Shown here: one piece after another, positions 17,907 to 28,200 of the stretch
How positions within the stretch are numbered: the stretch's first letter is position 1
Layout: each line of letters starts with the position of its first letter
Program-made: the position numbers and the translations under genes
NCBI GenBank assembly: GCA_963819845.1
Contig: CAWFXQ010000013.1
Span: 434,001-498,000 of the forward strand
DNA length: 64,000 bases
DNA from: DATAGF01 sp963819845
GTDB lineage: Bacteria; Actinomycetota; Thermoleophilia; Miltoncostaeales; Miltoncostaeaceae
Direction: 5' to 3'
Notes under the pieces: generated by a model
Told to the model about the DNA's origin: nothing
The model's database searches: none
The model's input: only the letters and a program-made list of their open reading frames with translations

Positions 17907-20470
17907 GTCTCGCCGGTCCCCACGTCGACGGCCAGGGGCGGGTCGAGGGCGTAGGCGCCCACCATCGCGTCGCGCACGATCGCCCCGGCCCGCCCGGCCT
18001 CCTCGGCCGGCGCCTCGAGCAGCAGCTCGTCGTGGATCTGCAGGATCAGCCGCGCGCGCAGGCCGGCCTCGGCCAGGGCGGCGTGGGCGCGGACCATCGC
18101 CACCTTGATGATGTCCGCGGCGGTGCCCTGGATGACGGTGTTCACCGCCAGGCGCTCGCCGAGCTGGCGCTGCTGGACGGTGCGGCCGCCCAGCTCGGGG
18201 ATGGGGCGCCGCCGGCCGAAGAGGGTCGTCACGAAGCCGTCCTGTGCGGCGGCCGCGACCGTGCGGTCGATGAACGCCCGCACGCGCGGGTAGCGCGCGA
18301 GGTAGGCCTCGATGTAGGCGCCCGCGTCGGCGCGCGGGATGTTGAGCTGGTCGGCCAGGCCGAAGTCGCTGATGCCGTAGACGATGCCGAAGTTGACCGC
18401 CTTGGCCCGGTCGCGGGTGGTGCGGTCAACGTCGGCGGACGCCATGCCGAAGACCTCGGCGGCCGTGGCGCGGTGGATGTCCTCGCCCCGCCGGAAGGCG
18501 TCGGCGAGCGCCGGCTCGCCGGAGACGTGGGCCAGGATGCGCAGCTCCACCTGGCTGTAGTCGCAGCTCACGATCCTCCACCCCGGCTCGGTGGTGAAGG
18601 CCCCGCGGATCTCCCGCCCCAGGGGGGTGCGGATGGGGATGTTCTGCAGGTTGGGGTTGTTCGACGACAGCCGGCCGGTCTCGGCCACGGTCTGGGCCAG
18701 CGTGGTGTGGAGGCGCCCGTTCTCGTCGACCAGCTCCGGCAGCGCCGACAGGTAGGTGCTGTCCAGCTTGGTGAGCTCCCGGTACTGGCCGATCAGCTCG
18801 ATGATCGGGTGCTTGCCCTGCAGGAGCTGGAGGACCTTGCGGTCGGTGCTCCACCCGGTCTTGCCGCGCCGGAACGTCGGGAGCCCGAGCCGCTCGAACA
18901 GCACCTCCCCGAGCTGCTTGGGCGAATCGATCACGAACTCTCCCCCGGCCAGCTCCCAGATGAGGTCGCGCAGCTCGTCGGCCCGGTCGCGGACGCGCGC
19001 GGCGATCTCCCCCAGGCGGTGGACGTCGAGCTTGACGCCCGCCTCCTCCATGGCCGCCAGCACGCGGGTGAGGGGCAGCTCGACCTCGCGGAACAGCGGC
19101 TCGAGGCCCTCGCGGCGAAGCGCCTCCTCCTGACGGGCGGTGAGCTCGCGCACGAGGACCGCGTCGAGCGCCGCGCGGTCCTCGGTGCCGTCGGCCCCCA
19201 GGCCCGCGTCGGCCGCCAGCTCCTCCAGGGGGTACCCCCGGCGCCGCGGCTCGAGCAGGTAGGCCGCCACCATCGTGTCGTGCACCGGCCTCAGGGCGTC
19301 GCCGGTCGCCCTCACCGCAGCCTTGGCGTCGTGGGTCGTGACCGGCAGGGCCGACAGGGCGGCCGCCAGAGCGGTGCCGGCGCCCCCGCCGCGCGCGCCC
19401 ACCGCGACCTCGTCGCCGTCGCCCGCGGCCGCCCATCCGTCCTCCGAAAGCGCCAGGGCGACGCGCGCCGACCCGGCCAGGCGCATGGGGAGGTCCTCGG
19501 GCGTCGCCGCGGCGGTCGTGATGGCGAGCGTGACCTCCGCGGGGGCCTCGGGCGCGGCCGCGCCTCCGTCGGCCAGCTCGTCGAGCCGCCGCACCAGGCT
19601 GCCGAACTCGAAGCGCTCGAACAGCTCCCGCAGCGCCTGCATCCGGTCGGGCCCGTAGTCGAGCGGGGGGACGTCCGCCAGGTCAACGTCAACCGGCGCG
19701 TCGGTGCGGATGATCGCCAGGTCGCGGGTCTTGCGCGCGTTCTCCGCGTGCTCGGTGAGGGCCTCCCGCCGCTTGGGCGTCTGCTCGGAGGCGTGATCGA
19801 GGATCTCGTCGAGGCTGCCGTACTTCTGCAGCAGCTGCGACGCCCCCTTCTCCCCCACCCCCGGGACGCCGGGCAGGTTGTCGCTCGGGTCGCCCACCAT
19901 GCCGCGGAAGTCGGTCATGAGCTCGGGCCCGATGCCGTAGCGCTCCCGGACGGCCTCGGGCGTGTAGACCGTGGTGTCGGTGACGCCGCGGCCGGTGGCC
20001 ATCACGCTCACGCGCGGGCTCACGAGCTGGAAGGCGTCGCGGTCGCCCGTGAGGATCACGACGGGCTCGTCGCCCTCCTCGGCCCGCCGGGCCAGGGTCC
20101 CGAGGACGTCGTCGGCCTCGAAGCCCGTCAGCTCGGTGTTGACGAAGCCGAAGGCCTCCATCATCGGCCGGAAGTGGGGCGCCTGCTCGCGGAACAGGTC
20201 GGGCGTCGTCTGGCGGTTGGCCTTGTAGGTGGGCTCCTGCTCGTGGCGGAAGGTACGTCCCGGGGCGTCCCAGGCCACCACAACCCGGCCCGGCCGCTCC
20301 TCGGCGAGCATCTTCACCATCATCGCCGCCAGGCCGTAGAGGGCGTTGGTGGGGAAGCCGTCGGCCGTCGAGATCGTGTCCGGCAGGGCGAAGAACGCCC
20401 GGTAGGCGAGGCTGTGGCCGTCGATCAGGAGGAGCGGCCTGGTCGCGGGCGGGGCGGCGGTTTCGGGCAC
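17885..20470 (-). CDS. polA: DNA polymerase I
   Basis: The 861-residue enzyme fills gaps in repair and removes Okazaki primers. The N-terminal 5'-3' nuclease is intact (LLIDGHSLAYRAFFALP, LTGDRDAFQLV, GDPSDNLPGVPGVGEKGA). The middle 3'-5' exonuclease lacks its catalytic acidic motifs (ALALSEDGWAAAGDGDE region), as usual in actinobacteria. The polymerase has motif A SCDYSQVELRILAH, motif B RAKAVNFGIVYG and motif C QIHDELLLE. The GTG at 20470 is 6 nt from a TATCCT box. VDVDLADV is written GTT-GAC-GTT-GAC, two adjacent GTCAAC sites (19682-19693). The downstream DUF3291 gene overlaps its end. Confidence 0.97.
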   Translation of the reverse strand: MPETAAPPATRPLLLIDGHSLAYRAFFALPDTISTADGFPTNALYGLAAMMVKMLAEERPGRVVVAWDAPGRTFRHEQEPTYKANRQTTPDLFREQAPHFRPMMEAFGFVNTELTGFEADDVLGTLARRAEEGDEPVVILTGDRDAFQLVSPRVSVMATGRGVTDTTVYTPEAVRERYGIGPELMTDFRGMVGDPSDNLPGVPGVGEKGASQLLQKYGSLDEILDHASEQTPKRREALTEHAENARKTRDLAIIRTDAPVDVDLADVPPLDYGPDRMQALRELFERFEFGSLVRRLDELADGGAAAPEAPAEVTLAITTAAATPEDLPMRLAGSARVALALSEDGWAAAGDGDEVAVGARGGGAGTALAAALSALPVTTHDAKAAVRATGDALRPVHDTMVAAYLLEPRRRGYPLEELAADAGLGADGTEDRAALDAVLVRELTARQEEALRREGLEPLFREVELPLTRVLAAMEEAGVKLDVHRLGEIAARVRDRADELRDLIWELAGGEFVIDSPKQLGEVLFERLGLPTFRRGKTGWSTDRKVLQLLQGKHPIIELIGQYRELTKLDSTYLSALPELVDENGRLHTTLAQTVAETGRLSSNNPNLQNIPIRTPLGREIRGAFTTEPGWRIVSCDYSQVELRILAHVSGEPALADAFRRGEDIHRATAAEVFGMASADVDRTTRDRAKAVNFGIVYGISDFGLADQLNIPRADAGAYIEAYLARYPRVRAFIDRTVAAAAQDGFVTTLFGRRRPIPELGGRTVQQRQLGERLAVNTVIQGTAADIIKVAMVRAHAALAEAGLRARLILQIHDELLLEAPAEEAGRAGAIVRDAMVGAYALDPPLAVDVGTGETWLDAKA

Positions 20471-20476
20471 CTTCGG

Positions 20477-20482
20477 AGGATA
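20477..20482 (-). promoter_or_regulatory. Probable -10 box of polA (leaderless)
   Basis: TATCCT on the minus strand is 6 nt from the polA GTG. The divergent malic-enzyme promoter (TATGCT near 20505) shares this 74-bp gap. Confidence 0.6.
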
Positions 20483-20544
20483 CCCCCGGCCCCGGACCGG
20501 CTGGCTATGCTGGCCCCGGTCCCGCACACGCGCAAGGAGCACCC

Positions 20545-21987
<1,443 letters not shown>

Positions 21988-21996
21988 GCGAGACGC

Positions 21997-22446
21997 GTGA
22001 GCGACACCGATCACGAGCGGCCCACCGACCCCACGACGGGGTGGGTGCGCGACCACCTCCACCGCTACGTCGCCACCGACGGCGCCGACGGCCACGAGTG
22101 GAGGCCGGGCGTCCCGACGCTGCTGCTGACCACCCGCGGGCGCAGGAGCGGCACGATGCGCCGCACGCCGCTGATCTACGGCCGCGACGGCGACGCCTAC
22201 GTCGTGGTCGCCTCGTACGGCGGCAGCCCGCAGCACCCCGACTGGTACGTCAACCTGCGCGACGAGCCCGAGGTCGAGATCCAGGTCGGCCCCGACGTCG
22301 TGAGCGCCCGCGCCGCCACCGCCGAGGGCGTCAACCGCGAGCGGCTCTGGGCGCAGATGACCGGCATCTGGCCGGACTACGACGGGTACCAGGCCCGCAC
22401 CGACCGGACGATCCCGGTGGTGACGCTGGAGCCGGCCGGGCCGTAG
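21997..22446 (+). CDS. Deazaflavin (F420)-dependent nitroreductase-like protein
   Basis: A 149-residue split beta-barrel protein of the DDN family. VPTLLLTTRGRRSGTMRRTPL and YVVVASYGGSPQHPDWYVNL are the F420/FMN-binding and quinone-reductase signatures, followed by RERLWAQMTGIWPDYDGYQ and the C-terminal IPVVTLEP. Relatives use reduced F420 to reduce quinones or nitro compounds; the cofactor here is inferred. It lies 9 nt after the malic-enzyme stop with a GTG start, so it is probably co-transcribed. Confidence 0.87.
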   Translation: MSDTDHERPTDPTTGWVRDHLHRYVATDGADGHEWRPGVPTLLLTTRGRRSGTMRRTPLIYGRDGDAYVVVASYGGSPQHPDWYVNLRDEPEVEIQVGPDVVSARAATAEGVNRERLWAQMTGIWPDYDGYQARTDRTIPVVTLEPAGP

Positions 22447-22465
22447 CGGGAGCCGCGGGCGGGGC

Positions 22466-22471
22466 TACACT
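22466..22471 (+). promoter_or_regulatory. Probable -10 box of tRNA-Leu
   Basis: TACACT lies 10 nt before the first base of the tRNA acceptor stem, in the 35-bp gap after the DDN-like gene. Confidence 0.45.
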
Positions 22472-22481
22472 CGGCCCCCGC

Positions 22482-22565
22482 GGGGACGTGGCGGAACGGC
22501 AGACGCGGCGGTCTCAAACACCGCTGAGGGGCAACCCTCGTGTGGGTTCGACTCCCACCGTCCCC
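22482..22565 (+). tRNA. tRNA-Leu (anticodon CAA)
   Basis: An 84-nt class II tRNA. Acceptor stem GGGGACG pairs with CGTCCCC; the anticodon stem GCGGT/ACCGC encloses loop CTCAAAC with anticodon CAA at 22515-22517; a long variable arm (TGAGGGGCAACCCTCG) identifies leucine; the T-arm contains GGTTCGACTCC. The 3' CCA is not encoded. It reads UUG codons, which are rare in this GC-rich genome. Confidence 0.95.
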
Positions 22566-23005
22566 ATGACGATCCCCTGCCGCATTGGACGTGCCTGCAA
22601 ACGGGCATGTCGGGGCCTCCCGCGAGTACGCCGACCTGCCGGATACCGCCCCGCCTCACGGCCGCCGCTGGGAGGCGATCTGCGGAAGTCAGGGGGTGCC
22701 CACGGTGTGAGGCGCCCGGTCGGGTGCGAGCGTGTGCTCATCGGAACCCCCGAACGAAAGGGCACACCATGAGCGAAACGGTCGCCACCCCGACCGGTAG
22801 CGAGAGCCACGACCGCGACTTCGTCTTGGCGCGGCCGCTGGGCGGGAGGTCTCAACTCGCCCGCACTCCTGGCCTCGACAAGCGCGGGGAGGGGCGCCTT
22901 CTCCGGCCGACCCGCCCGCCAGGTGGCCGAGTCGCTAACTCTTGGGCGAGAGGGCGACCGACCCGTCAAGCCCGGCGAGCCTCGCCGGACGCGGTCGGCC
23001 CAGCG
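22566..23005. other. Gene-poor gap downstream of tRNA-Leu
   Basis: About 440 bp with no convincing gene. An ATG at 22769 with a weak AAGGG upstream opens a frame whose first residues (MSETVATPTGSESHDRDF) look protein-like but which degenerates into Arg/Pro-rich sequence and runs into the next gene's end. A GGTGGCCGAGTCGCTAACTC string near 22921 resembles a tRNA D-arm but has no partner stems. I found no repeat of the tRNA 3' end and no integrase, so no evidence for an integrated element. Confidence 0.5.
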
Positions 23006-23044
23006 GGCCGTGGCGATCGCCGCGCGACGGCGACCGCCACGGCC
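23006..23044 (-). terminator. Long hairpin terminator of the DUF7144-type gene
   Basis: Arms GGCCGTGGCGATCGCC (23006-23021) and GGCGACCGCCACGGCC (23029-23044) pair over 16 bp with one mismatch around a 7-nt loop, 8 bp past the stop of the minus-strand gene. Confidence 0.7.
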
Positions 23045-23051
23045 CGCACCC

Positions 23052-23465
23052 TCACGACCCCAGCTCGGCCTTGATCGGCTGCCAGCGCGCGGTGAGGGCG
23101 AACAGGACGGTCACCCCGAGGGCGATCGCCACCAGGCTCCACAGCGGATAGGCCGGGAACCAGGCGATCTGGCCGATCAGGTTGACGACCACCGCCACGA
23201 TCGCGAACCAGCGCCCCCACTCCTTGCCGCTGAAGAGCGCTGCGGCGGCCAGGACCAGCACGATCCCCCAGATGAGGAGCGTCCAGCCCCACGCCGTGAA
23301 GTTGGTCGTGACGAGGAGGCCGGACTCGGTGATGAGAAAGGTCTCTTCCTTCAGCAGCGCCACGAGGCCCTGGATGATGTCGAGGGCACCGATGGTGATC
23401 ATCACGATCGCGGCGAAGATGACCCAGCCGGACCAGGCGGTGCCCTCGTACGTGTCCGTGGTCAC
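23052..23465 (-). CDS. Four-span membrane protein, DUF7144-type
   Basis: A 137-residue protein with four predicted membrane spans. WSGWVIFAAIVMITIGALDI, a TAWGWTLLIWGIVLV core with paired Trp-Gly, GKEWGRWFAI, and a final WSLVAIALGVTVLFALTARW are the signatures of an actinobacterial DUF7144-like family of unknown function. The GTG start overlaps the stop of a 36-codon ORF upstream (GTGA), so translation is probably coupled. A strong hairpin follows. Confidence 0.8.
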   Translation of the reverse strand: MTTDTYEGTAWSGWVIFAAIVMITIGALDIIQGLVALLKEETFLITESGLLVTTNFTAWGWTLLIWGIVLVLAAAALFSGKEWGRWFAIVAVVVNLIGQIAWFPAYPLWSLVAIALGVTVLFALTARWQPIKAELGS

Positions 23466-23572
23466 CTCACGCCCCCTGTCCCGACGTGATCGACCACCTC
23501 GTCGTCGGCCTTCGCGTGGTCAACGCGGGAATACGCTCCGATGAGCATGACGACCTCGTCTTCTTTGGCCAT
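23462..23572 (-). CDS. Short coupled ORF, DUF1269-like N-terminus
   Basis: A 36-codon ORF starts with ATG at 23572 behind a textbook ribosome-binding site (AAAAGGAG, 9 nt). Its TGA overlaps the GTG of the next gene. The sequence MAKEDEVVMLIGAYSRVDHA resembles the first strand and helix of DUF1269-type proteins, which are much longer. It may be a translational-coupling leader, or the remnant of a truncated gene. It includes one GTCAAC site (RVDH). Confidence 0.5.
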   Translation of the reverse strand: MAKEDEVVMLIGAYSRVDHAKADDEVVDHVGTGGVR

Positions 23573-23745
23573 GTGCCGGATCTCCTTTTCCGTGTGGATG
23601 CTGCCCCCCCGCCAGCAATCGCGAACGGGAGGTGCTCCGCGCCAAGTGCGGGAGCCCCGTTAGCCTAGGCCCTGCGCGAGGACGAGGAGGCGGAGGCCGT
23701 GGCGACCACGCCCCGGCGCCCGGCCGTTCACATTGGGGAGGCACC

Positions 23746-23934
23746 GTGGAGCTGTTGGTCCTCTATCTGATCAGCTTCGTGGTCGCGGCGGCCTGCGCGT
23801 TCGGGTGCGCCAAGCTCGCGCTTGGCAAGGGCCGCAACGCCGCCGCCTGGGGTGTGCTCGGATTTCTTTTTTCGATCGTCGCGCTGATCGTGATCGCCCT
23901 GCTGCCCTCGACGGGCCGGGAGCCGATCGGGTAG
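23746..23934 (+). CDS. Small two-span membrane protein
   Basis: A 62-residue protein beginning MELLVLYLISFVVAAACAFG with two membrane spans separated by a basic turn (KLALGKGRNAAAW) and ending in a short polar tail. The GTG at 23746 has GGGGAGG at ideal spacing. The alternation of a glycine/alanine helix, a basic loop and WGVLGFLFSIVALIVIALLP is seen in many short actinobacterial hypothetical proteins. Function unknown. Confidence 0.6.
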   Translation: MELLVLYLISFVVAAACAFGCAKLALGKGRNAAAWGVLGFLFSIVALIVIALLPSTGREPIG

Positions 23935-24003
23935 CGGGGCGACGCACGGCGGGGGGCATGCCCTTGCCTCCAAGATCCTTCCCCCCGGCGAGGACCGTTG
24001 GCT

Positions 24004-24288
24004 CTACGCCCTCATCCGAACGCTGACGTCGTACCTCGTCACGGACGTCCGCCGCCCCGGCGTGTCGCCGGCCGGCATCGCGTTCAGCGTCTCGTCGCCA
24101 CGCCTGTAGTCGTCCTCGGTGTCGAAGAAGAGGATGACCAGGGACGTCTCGGCCTCGGGGTCGTGAAGCACGACGACCTCGCTCGCCGGGACCCCCTCCG
24201 GTTGCTCTCCCTCGCCCATCTCTCGCCTGATCTCATCCATCCGGTCCGTGCTGACCCCGTCGAAGGACACCACCCGAGCGACCGCCAT
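24004..24288 (-). CDS. Conserved small protein, ABM/dimeric barrel type
   Basis: A 94-residue protein of the form MAVARVVSFDGVSTDRMDEI ... EGVPASEVVVLHDPEAETSL ... FFDTEDDYRRGDETLNAMPA ... GRRTSVTRYDV. This layout occurs in a widespread actinobacterial family of about 95 residues, probably a dimeric alpha-beta barrel like antibiotic-biosynthesis monooxygenases. ATG 24288 has a strong AAAGGAGG site. No catalytic residue can be named. Confidence 0.7.
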   Translation of the reverse strand: MAVARVVSFDGVSTDRMDEIRREMGEGEQPEGVPASEVVVLHDPEAETSLVILFFDTEDDYRRGDETLNAMPAGDTPGRRTSVTRYDVSVRMRA

Positions 24289-24472
24289 CCGCGCCTCCTT
24301 TGCTCGGGACGAACCTATGCGGAGAACGTCGGAGCGTCCACCCTCGTCCTGCGCGTTACACGGGCGCCGGCCGGGTCGTCGTCTCCGCACCGTCGCCGCG
24401 GACCCGGCCACTTGCCTGGATGGTCCGGGGACGAAAGGGTGCCCTCACCCGTGCCCAACGAGGGAGGACAGC

Positions 24473-25099
24473 GTGTTCCGATCGAACAAGCTCTGGATCG
24501 GCGTGGCCTGCGGGGCCGTGCTCGGTCTCGGCGCCGTGGCGGCGGTCAACGCCGGCACGCAGACCGCCGGGGCCCAGGCGGGCTTCACGGTCAGCGCCCA
24601 GCAGCTCAAGATCAACCAGAACATCTCGTCCGCGGCCGTCAAGCGGAGCAACCGGTCGCTGAACTACCTGGCGCCGATCCGGACGACCCAGACGGACAAC
24701 GCCGACGACGGCAGCAATGGCGTCAAGGCCCTGAACTCCATCCCGGGCAGCGGCCAGGGGTGGGCGGTCGGGCAGCTCGCGCCGGGCCAGAAGCAGTTCT
24801 GGGCCAACGTGGGGCCGACGGGCACCCTCATCGCCTCGAGCGGCCCGGCGAGCGGCACCGGGGCCTTCACCGCCACCCGGACCACGACCGGCGAGTTCGT
24901 GGTCAACCTGAAGACCAACGTCTCGGCCTGCTCGTGGAGCCCCAGCGCCTATGCCGCGGCACCCCCCGTCGCCCCCTTCCTGGCCGTCGCCGTGGGCGTG
25001 GCGGGCCAGCCGACGCAGGTGGGGGTCCACACCTTCAACGCCACGGCCGCGCCGCCGGTCCTGGCCGACAGCAGCTTCACCCTGCAGGTGCTCTGCTGA
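24473..25099 (+). CDS. Secreted protein of unknown function
   Basis: A 208-residue precursor: basic start MFRSNKLW, hydrophobic signal (IGVACGAVLGLGAVAAVNA), Ala-x-Ala-like cleavage region, then a Thr/Ser/Gly-rich mature domain with predicted beta structure and two cysteines (VSACSW and the C-terminal VLC) that could form a disulfide. GTG 24473 follows AGGGAGG. A perfect 15-bp hairpin terminator directly follows the stop. I recognise no family; the next gene is also a secreted beta-rich protein. Confidence 0.7.
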   Translation: MFRSNKLWIGVACGAVLGLGAVAAVNAGTQTAGAQAGFTVSAQQLKINQNISSAAVKRSNRSLNYLAPIRTTQTDNADDGSNGVKALNSIPGSGQGWAVGQLAPGQKQFWANVGPTGTLIASSGPASGTGAFTATRTTTGEFVVNLKTNVSACSWSPSAYAAAPPVAPFLAVAVGVAGQPTQVGVHTFNATAAPPVLADSSFTLQVLC

Positions 25100-25104
25100 T
25101 GCTT

Positions 25105-25141
25105 CGGCGGGGCGCGGTGGTCGCCACACCGCGCCCCGCCG
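25105..25141 (+). terminator. Perfect hairpin terminator
   Basis: CGGCGGGGCGCGGTG and CACCGCGCCCCGCCG pair over 15 bp around the 7-nt loop GTCGCCA, 5 nt past the secreted-protein stop. Confidence 0.8.
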
Positions 25142-25214
25142 CAGCGGGGCCGCGTCTCGAGTCTGCGAGCCGGGGACTACCCGTCCGGCCAGTCCCGAAT
25201 CGCCGAAACCGTCG

Positions 25215-25220
25215 TACCGT
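25215..25220 (+). promoter_or_regulatory. Probable -10 box of the oxidase-PKD gene
   Basis: TACCGT lies 7 nt before the GTG at 25228, giving a leaderless start for the large secreted oxidase-like protein. Confidence 0.45.
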
Positions 25221-25227
25221 CGTGTAC

Positions 25228-28200
25228 GTGTGTGATGCAGGTCGGCCACGGGGGCGGCTCGCGGGACCGGTCGCCGCCGTCGCGGCGGTGTCTCTCGCGG
25301 CGGGCCTGAGCGGCGCCGTCGCGGCTCCGAGCCCCTCGCCCGCGCTCGAGCGGCTCGCCACGGGCCCGACCTCGGCGAAGGCGTTGAAGGCCGAGGCGCG
25401 CCTGCGGAAGCTGGAGGACCGCGCCCTCGGTGGCGCACACGCCGCCGAGCACGCCGCCGTGCGCGCCAAGACGCGCCGCGTGAAGGCCGCCCGTCTCCGG
25501 GCCGGGCTGCGGCCGCTGCTGCCGCCATCGTCGCGCCGGCGGGGCCTGAGGGCGCTCGCGGTCGGCGATCCCGCGCAGGTCGGCCGCTGGGGCCCCAGCC
25601 GGACGGTGCCGGCCGTCGCCGTCCACGCGACGCTGCTGCCGACCGGCAACATCCTCTTCGTCCAGCAGGACGGCTCCAGCCGCGGCGTCGGCTACGTCTA
25701 CGACCCGGTGAGCGGCGACGGCCACCGCGTCGACCCGCCGGCGAACCTCTTCTGCGCCGGCCAGGTGCAGCTGGCCGACGGCCGCATCCTCTTCACCGGC
25801 GGCACCCTCAACTACACCGGCGGCGACCGCTGGTTCGGCCTCAACCAGCTCTGGATCTTCGACCCGTACGCCGAGACCTGGACCCGCCAGGTCGACATGC
25901 GCAAGGGGCGCTGGTACCCGACGGCGACGCGGCTCCCCGACGGCCGCGTGATGATCACCAGCGGCTGGGACGAGACCGGCACCCTGACGACCAACACCGA
26001 CGTCGAGATCTTCACCCCCGGCGGGGCGACGGGGAGCATCCAGCTCGTCCACACCGGGCGGCCGGTGCAGTTCTACCCGCACTACCTCGTCCTGCCCGAC
26101 GGCCGGGCGCTGCTCGGCGGCCCCGGGCGGTCGAACTCGGCGTTCTTCGACCTGGCGACCTACCAGTTCACCGACCTGCCGATCCTCCCCGAGTCGCGGG
26201 TCGGCTACGGCGGCGGCGTGCTGCTGCCGGGGCCGCCCTCGGGCTCGACCGTCGCGTTCCTCGCGGGCGGCGGCGGCACGCCCAACACCCACCGCCTCAA
26301 CCTGCAGAACGCCGCCGCCGGCTGGACGAACGCCGCGCCCCTGCCGCAGACCCGGCGCAACCTCAACACGGTGCTGCTGCCCGACGGGACGCTGCTGGGC
26401 GTCGGCGGCAACAGCACCGGCGAGGAGGGCCTGCCCCAGCGCGAGACGCTCCTCTACACGCCGTCGGCGAACACCTGGACCCGGCTCGCCGACCAGACCG
26501 AGCAGCGCGCCTACCACTCGACGGCGCTGCTGCTGCCCGACGGCCGCGTCTGGTCGGGCGGCGACAACACCGCGTCGGGCGGGGGCAACGCCTCCGACGC
26601 GGTCGAGGTGTTCGAGCCGCCGTACCTGTTCCGGGGCTCGCGCCCGTCGGTCACGGCGGCTCCGTCCCAGCTCGGCTACGGCAACGCGTTCTCCATCCAG
26701 GCGGACGGCGCCCCGACCCGCGCGGTGCTCATGAGCCCGGGCTCCGCGACCCACGGCAACGACATGAACCAGCGCCACGTGGAGCTGGCCGTCAGCGCGA
26801 CCGCCGGCGGGCTGACGGCGACGGCGCCCGCCAACGCCAACCTGGCCCCGCCGGGCGACTACATGCTGTTCGTGCTCACCGCGGACGGGGTCCCCTCGGT
26901 GGCGCGCTGGGTGCGCCTCGGGTCCGGTGCGCCGCCCCCGCCGCCCCCCAACCAGCCGCCGGCGGCCTCCTTCACGGTCGTCCCCGCCTCCCCCCTCACC
27001 GGCCAGCAGGTCACCTTCACCGACACCTCCACCGACGCGGACGGGACGATCGCGGCGCGGGCGTGGGACACCGACGACGACGGGTCCTACGACGACGGCA
27101 CCGGGACCACCGCCGCCCGCACCTTCACGGCTCCGGGCACGTACACCGTCCGGGTGCAGGTGACCGACGACGACGGCGCCCCGGCCACGACCTCGCGCCA
27201 GGTCGTCGTCGCCGACCAGCCCCCGCCCAACCAGGCCCCGACGGCCGCGTTCACGGTGAGCCCCGCCTCACCCCAGACCGGCCAGTCGGTGACCTTCACC
27301 GACAGCTCCACCGACGCCGACGGCACCATCGCCTCGCGCGCCTGGGACACCGACGACGACGGGTCCTACGACGACGGCACCGGCGCGACCGCCTCGCGGG
27401 CCTTCCCGAGCGCCGGCACCTTCACCGTGAGGCTCCGGGTGACCGACGACGACGGCGCGCCGGCGACGACCTCGCGCCAGGTGACCGTGACCGGCGCGCC
27501 GCCGCCGCCGCCGCCCGGCAACCTGATCGCCAACCCGTCGTTCGAGGTCAACACGGTCGGCTGGTCGGGCTTCCAGGGCTCGCTGGCGCGCGAGGTGCTG
27601 GCCGGCGCTCCGAATGGCGGCGCCGTGGCGCGCGCGACCCGCTCCAGCGGCACCTACTTCACCCTCGACGGCGGCGACAACGTCACCTCCACGGCGGCGG
27701 CCACCTACACCGCGACGGCCTGGGTGAAGGCCGCCAACGCCTCCTCGGTGGGCAAGCCGATCCAGATCAAGCTGCGGGAGCGCACCCCCTCGGGCACGAC
27801 GGTCGCCGACGTCGGCTCGCCGAACCTGACCCTCACGACGTCCTGGCAGCAGATCACCGTGCAGCGCACCACGGCCGCCGGCAACCGCCTCGGGGTGCGC
27901 CTGAGCCACACCTCGGCCGTCGCCGGCGACGCCTTCCACGCCGACGCGATCACGCTCTCGACGGGCGGCGTGGAGCCGCCGCCGAACCAGTCCCCGTCGG
28001 CCTCCTTCACCTCCTCCCCGTCCGCCCCCCAGACCGGCCAGTCGGTGACCTTCACGGACACCTCGACGGACGCCGACGGCACCATCGCCTCGCGCGCCTG
28101 GGACACCGACGACGACGGGACCTACGACGACGGGACCGGCGCGACCGCCTCGCGGGCCTTCCCGAGCGCCGGCACCTTCACCGTGCGCCTGAGGGTCGTG

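Noticed and set aside
22482..23050. Possible genomic-island attachment at the tRNA-Leu 3' end
   Set aside because: I found no repeat of the tRNA 3' end downstream and no integrase or mobility gene in the window.
22607..23074. 155-codon plus-strand ORF after tRNA-Leu
   Set aside because: Arg/Pro-rich, no family, no conserved motif; only a weak ribosome site at 22769, and it runs through the hairpin terminator into the opposite gene.
23998..25227. Long 5' extension of the oxidase ORF
   Set aside because: It overlaps the two upstream genes, one with a strong ribosome site and one with a terminator; the signal peptide and -10 box place the start near 25228.
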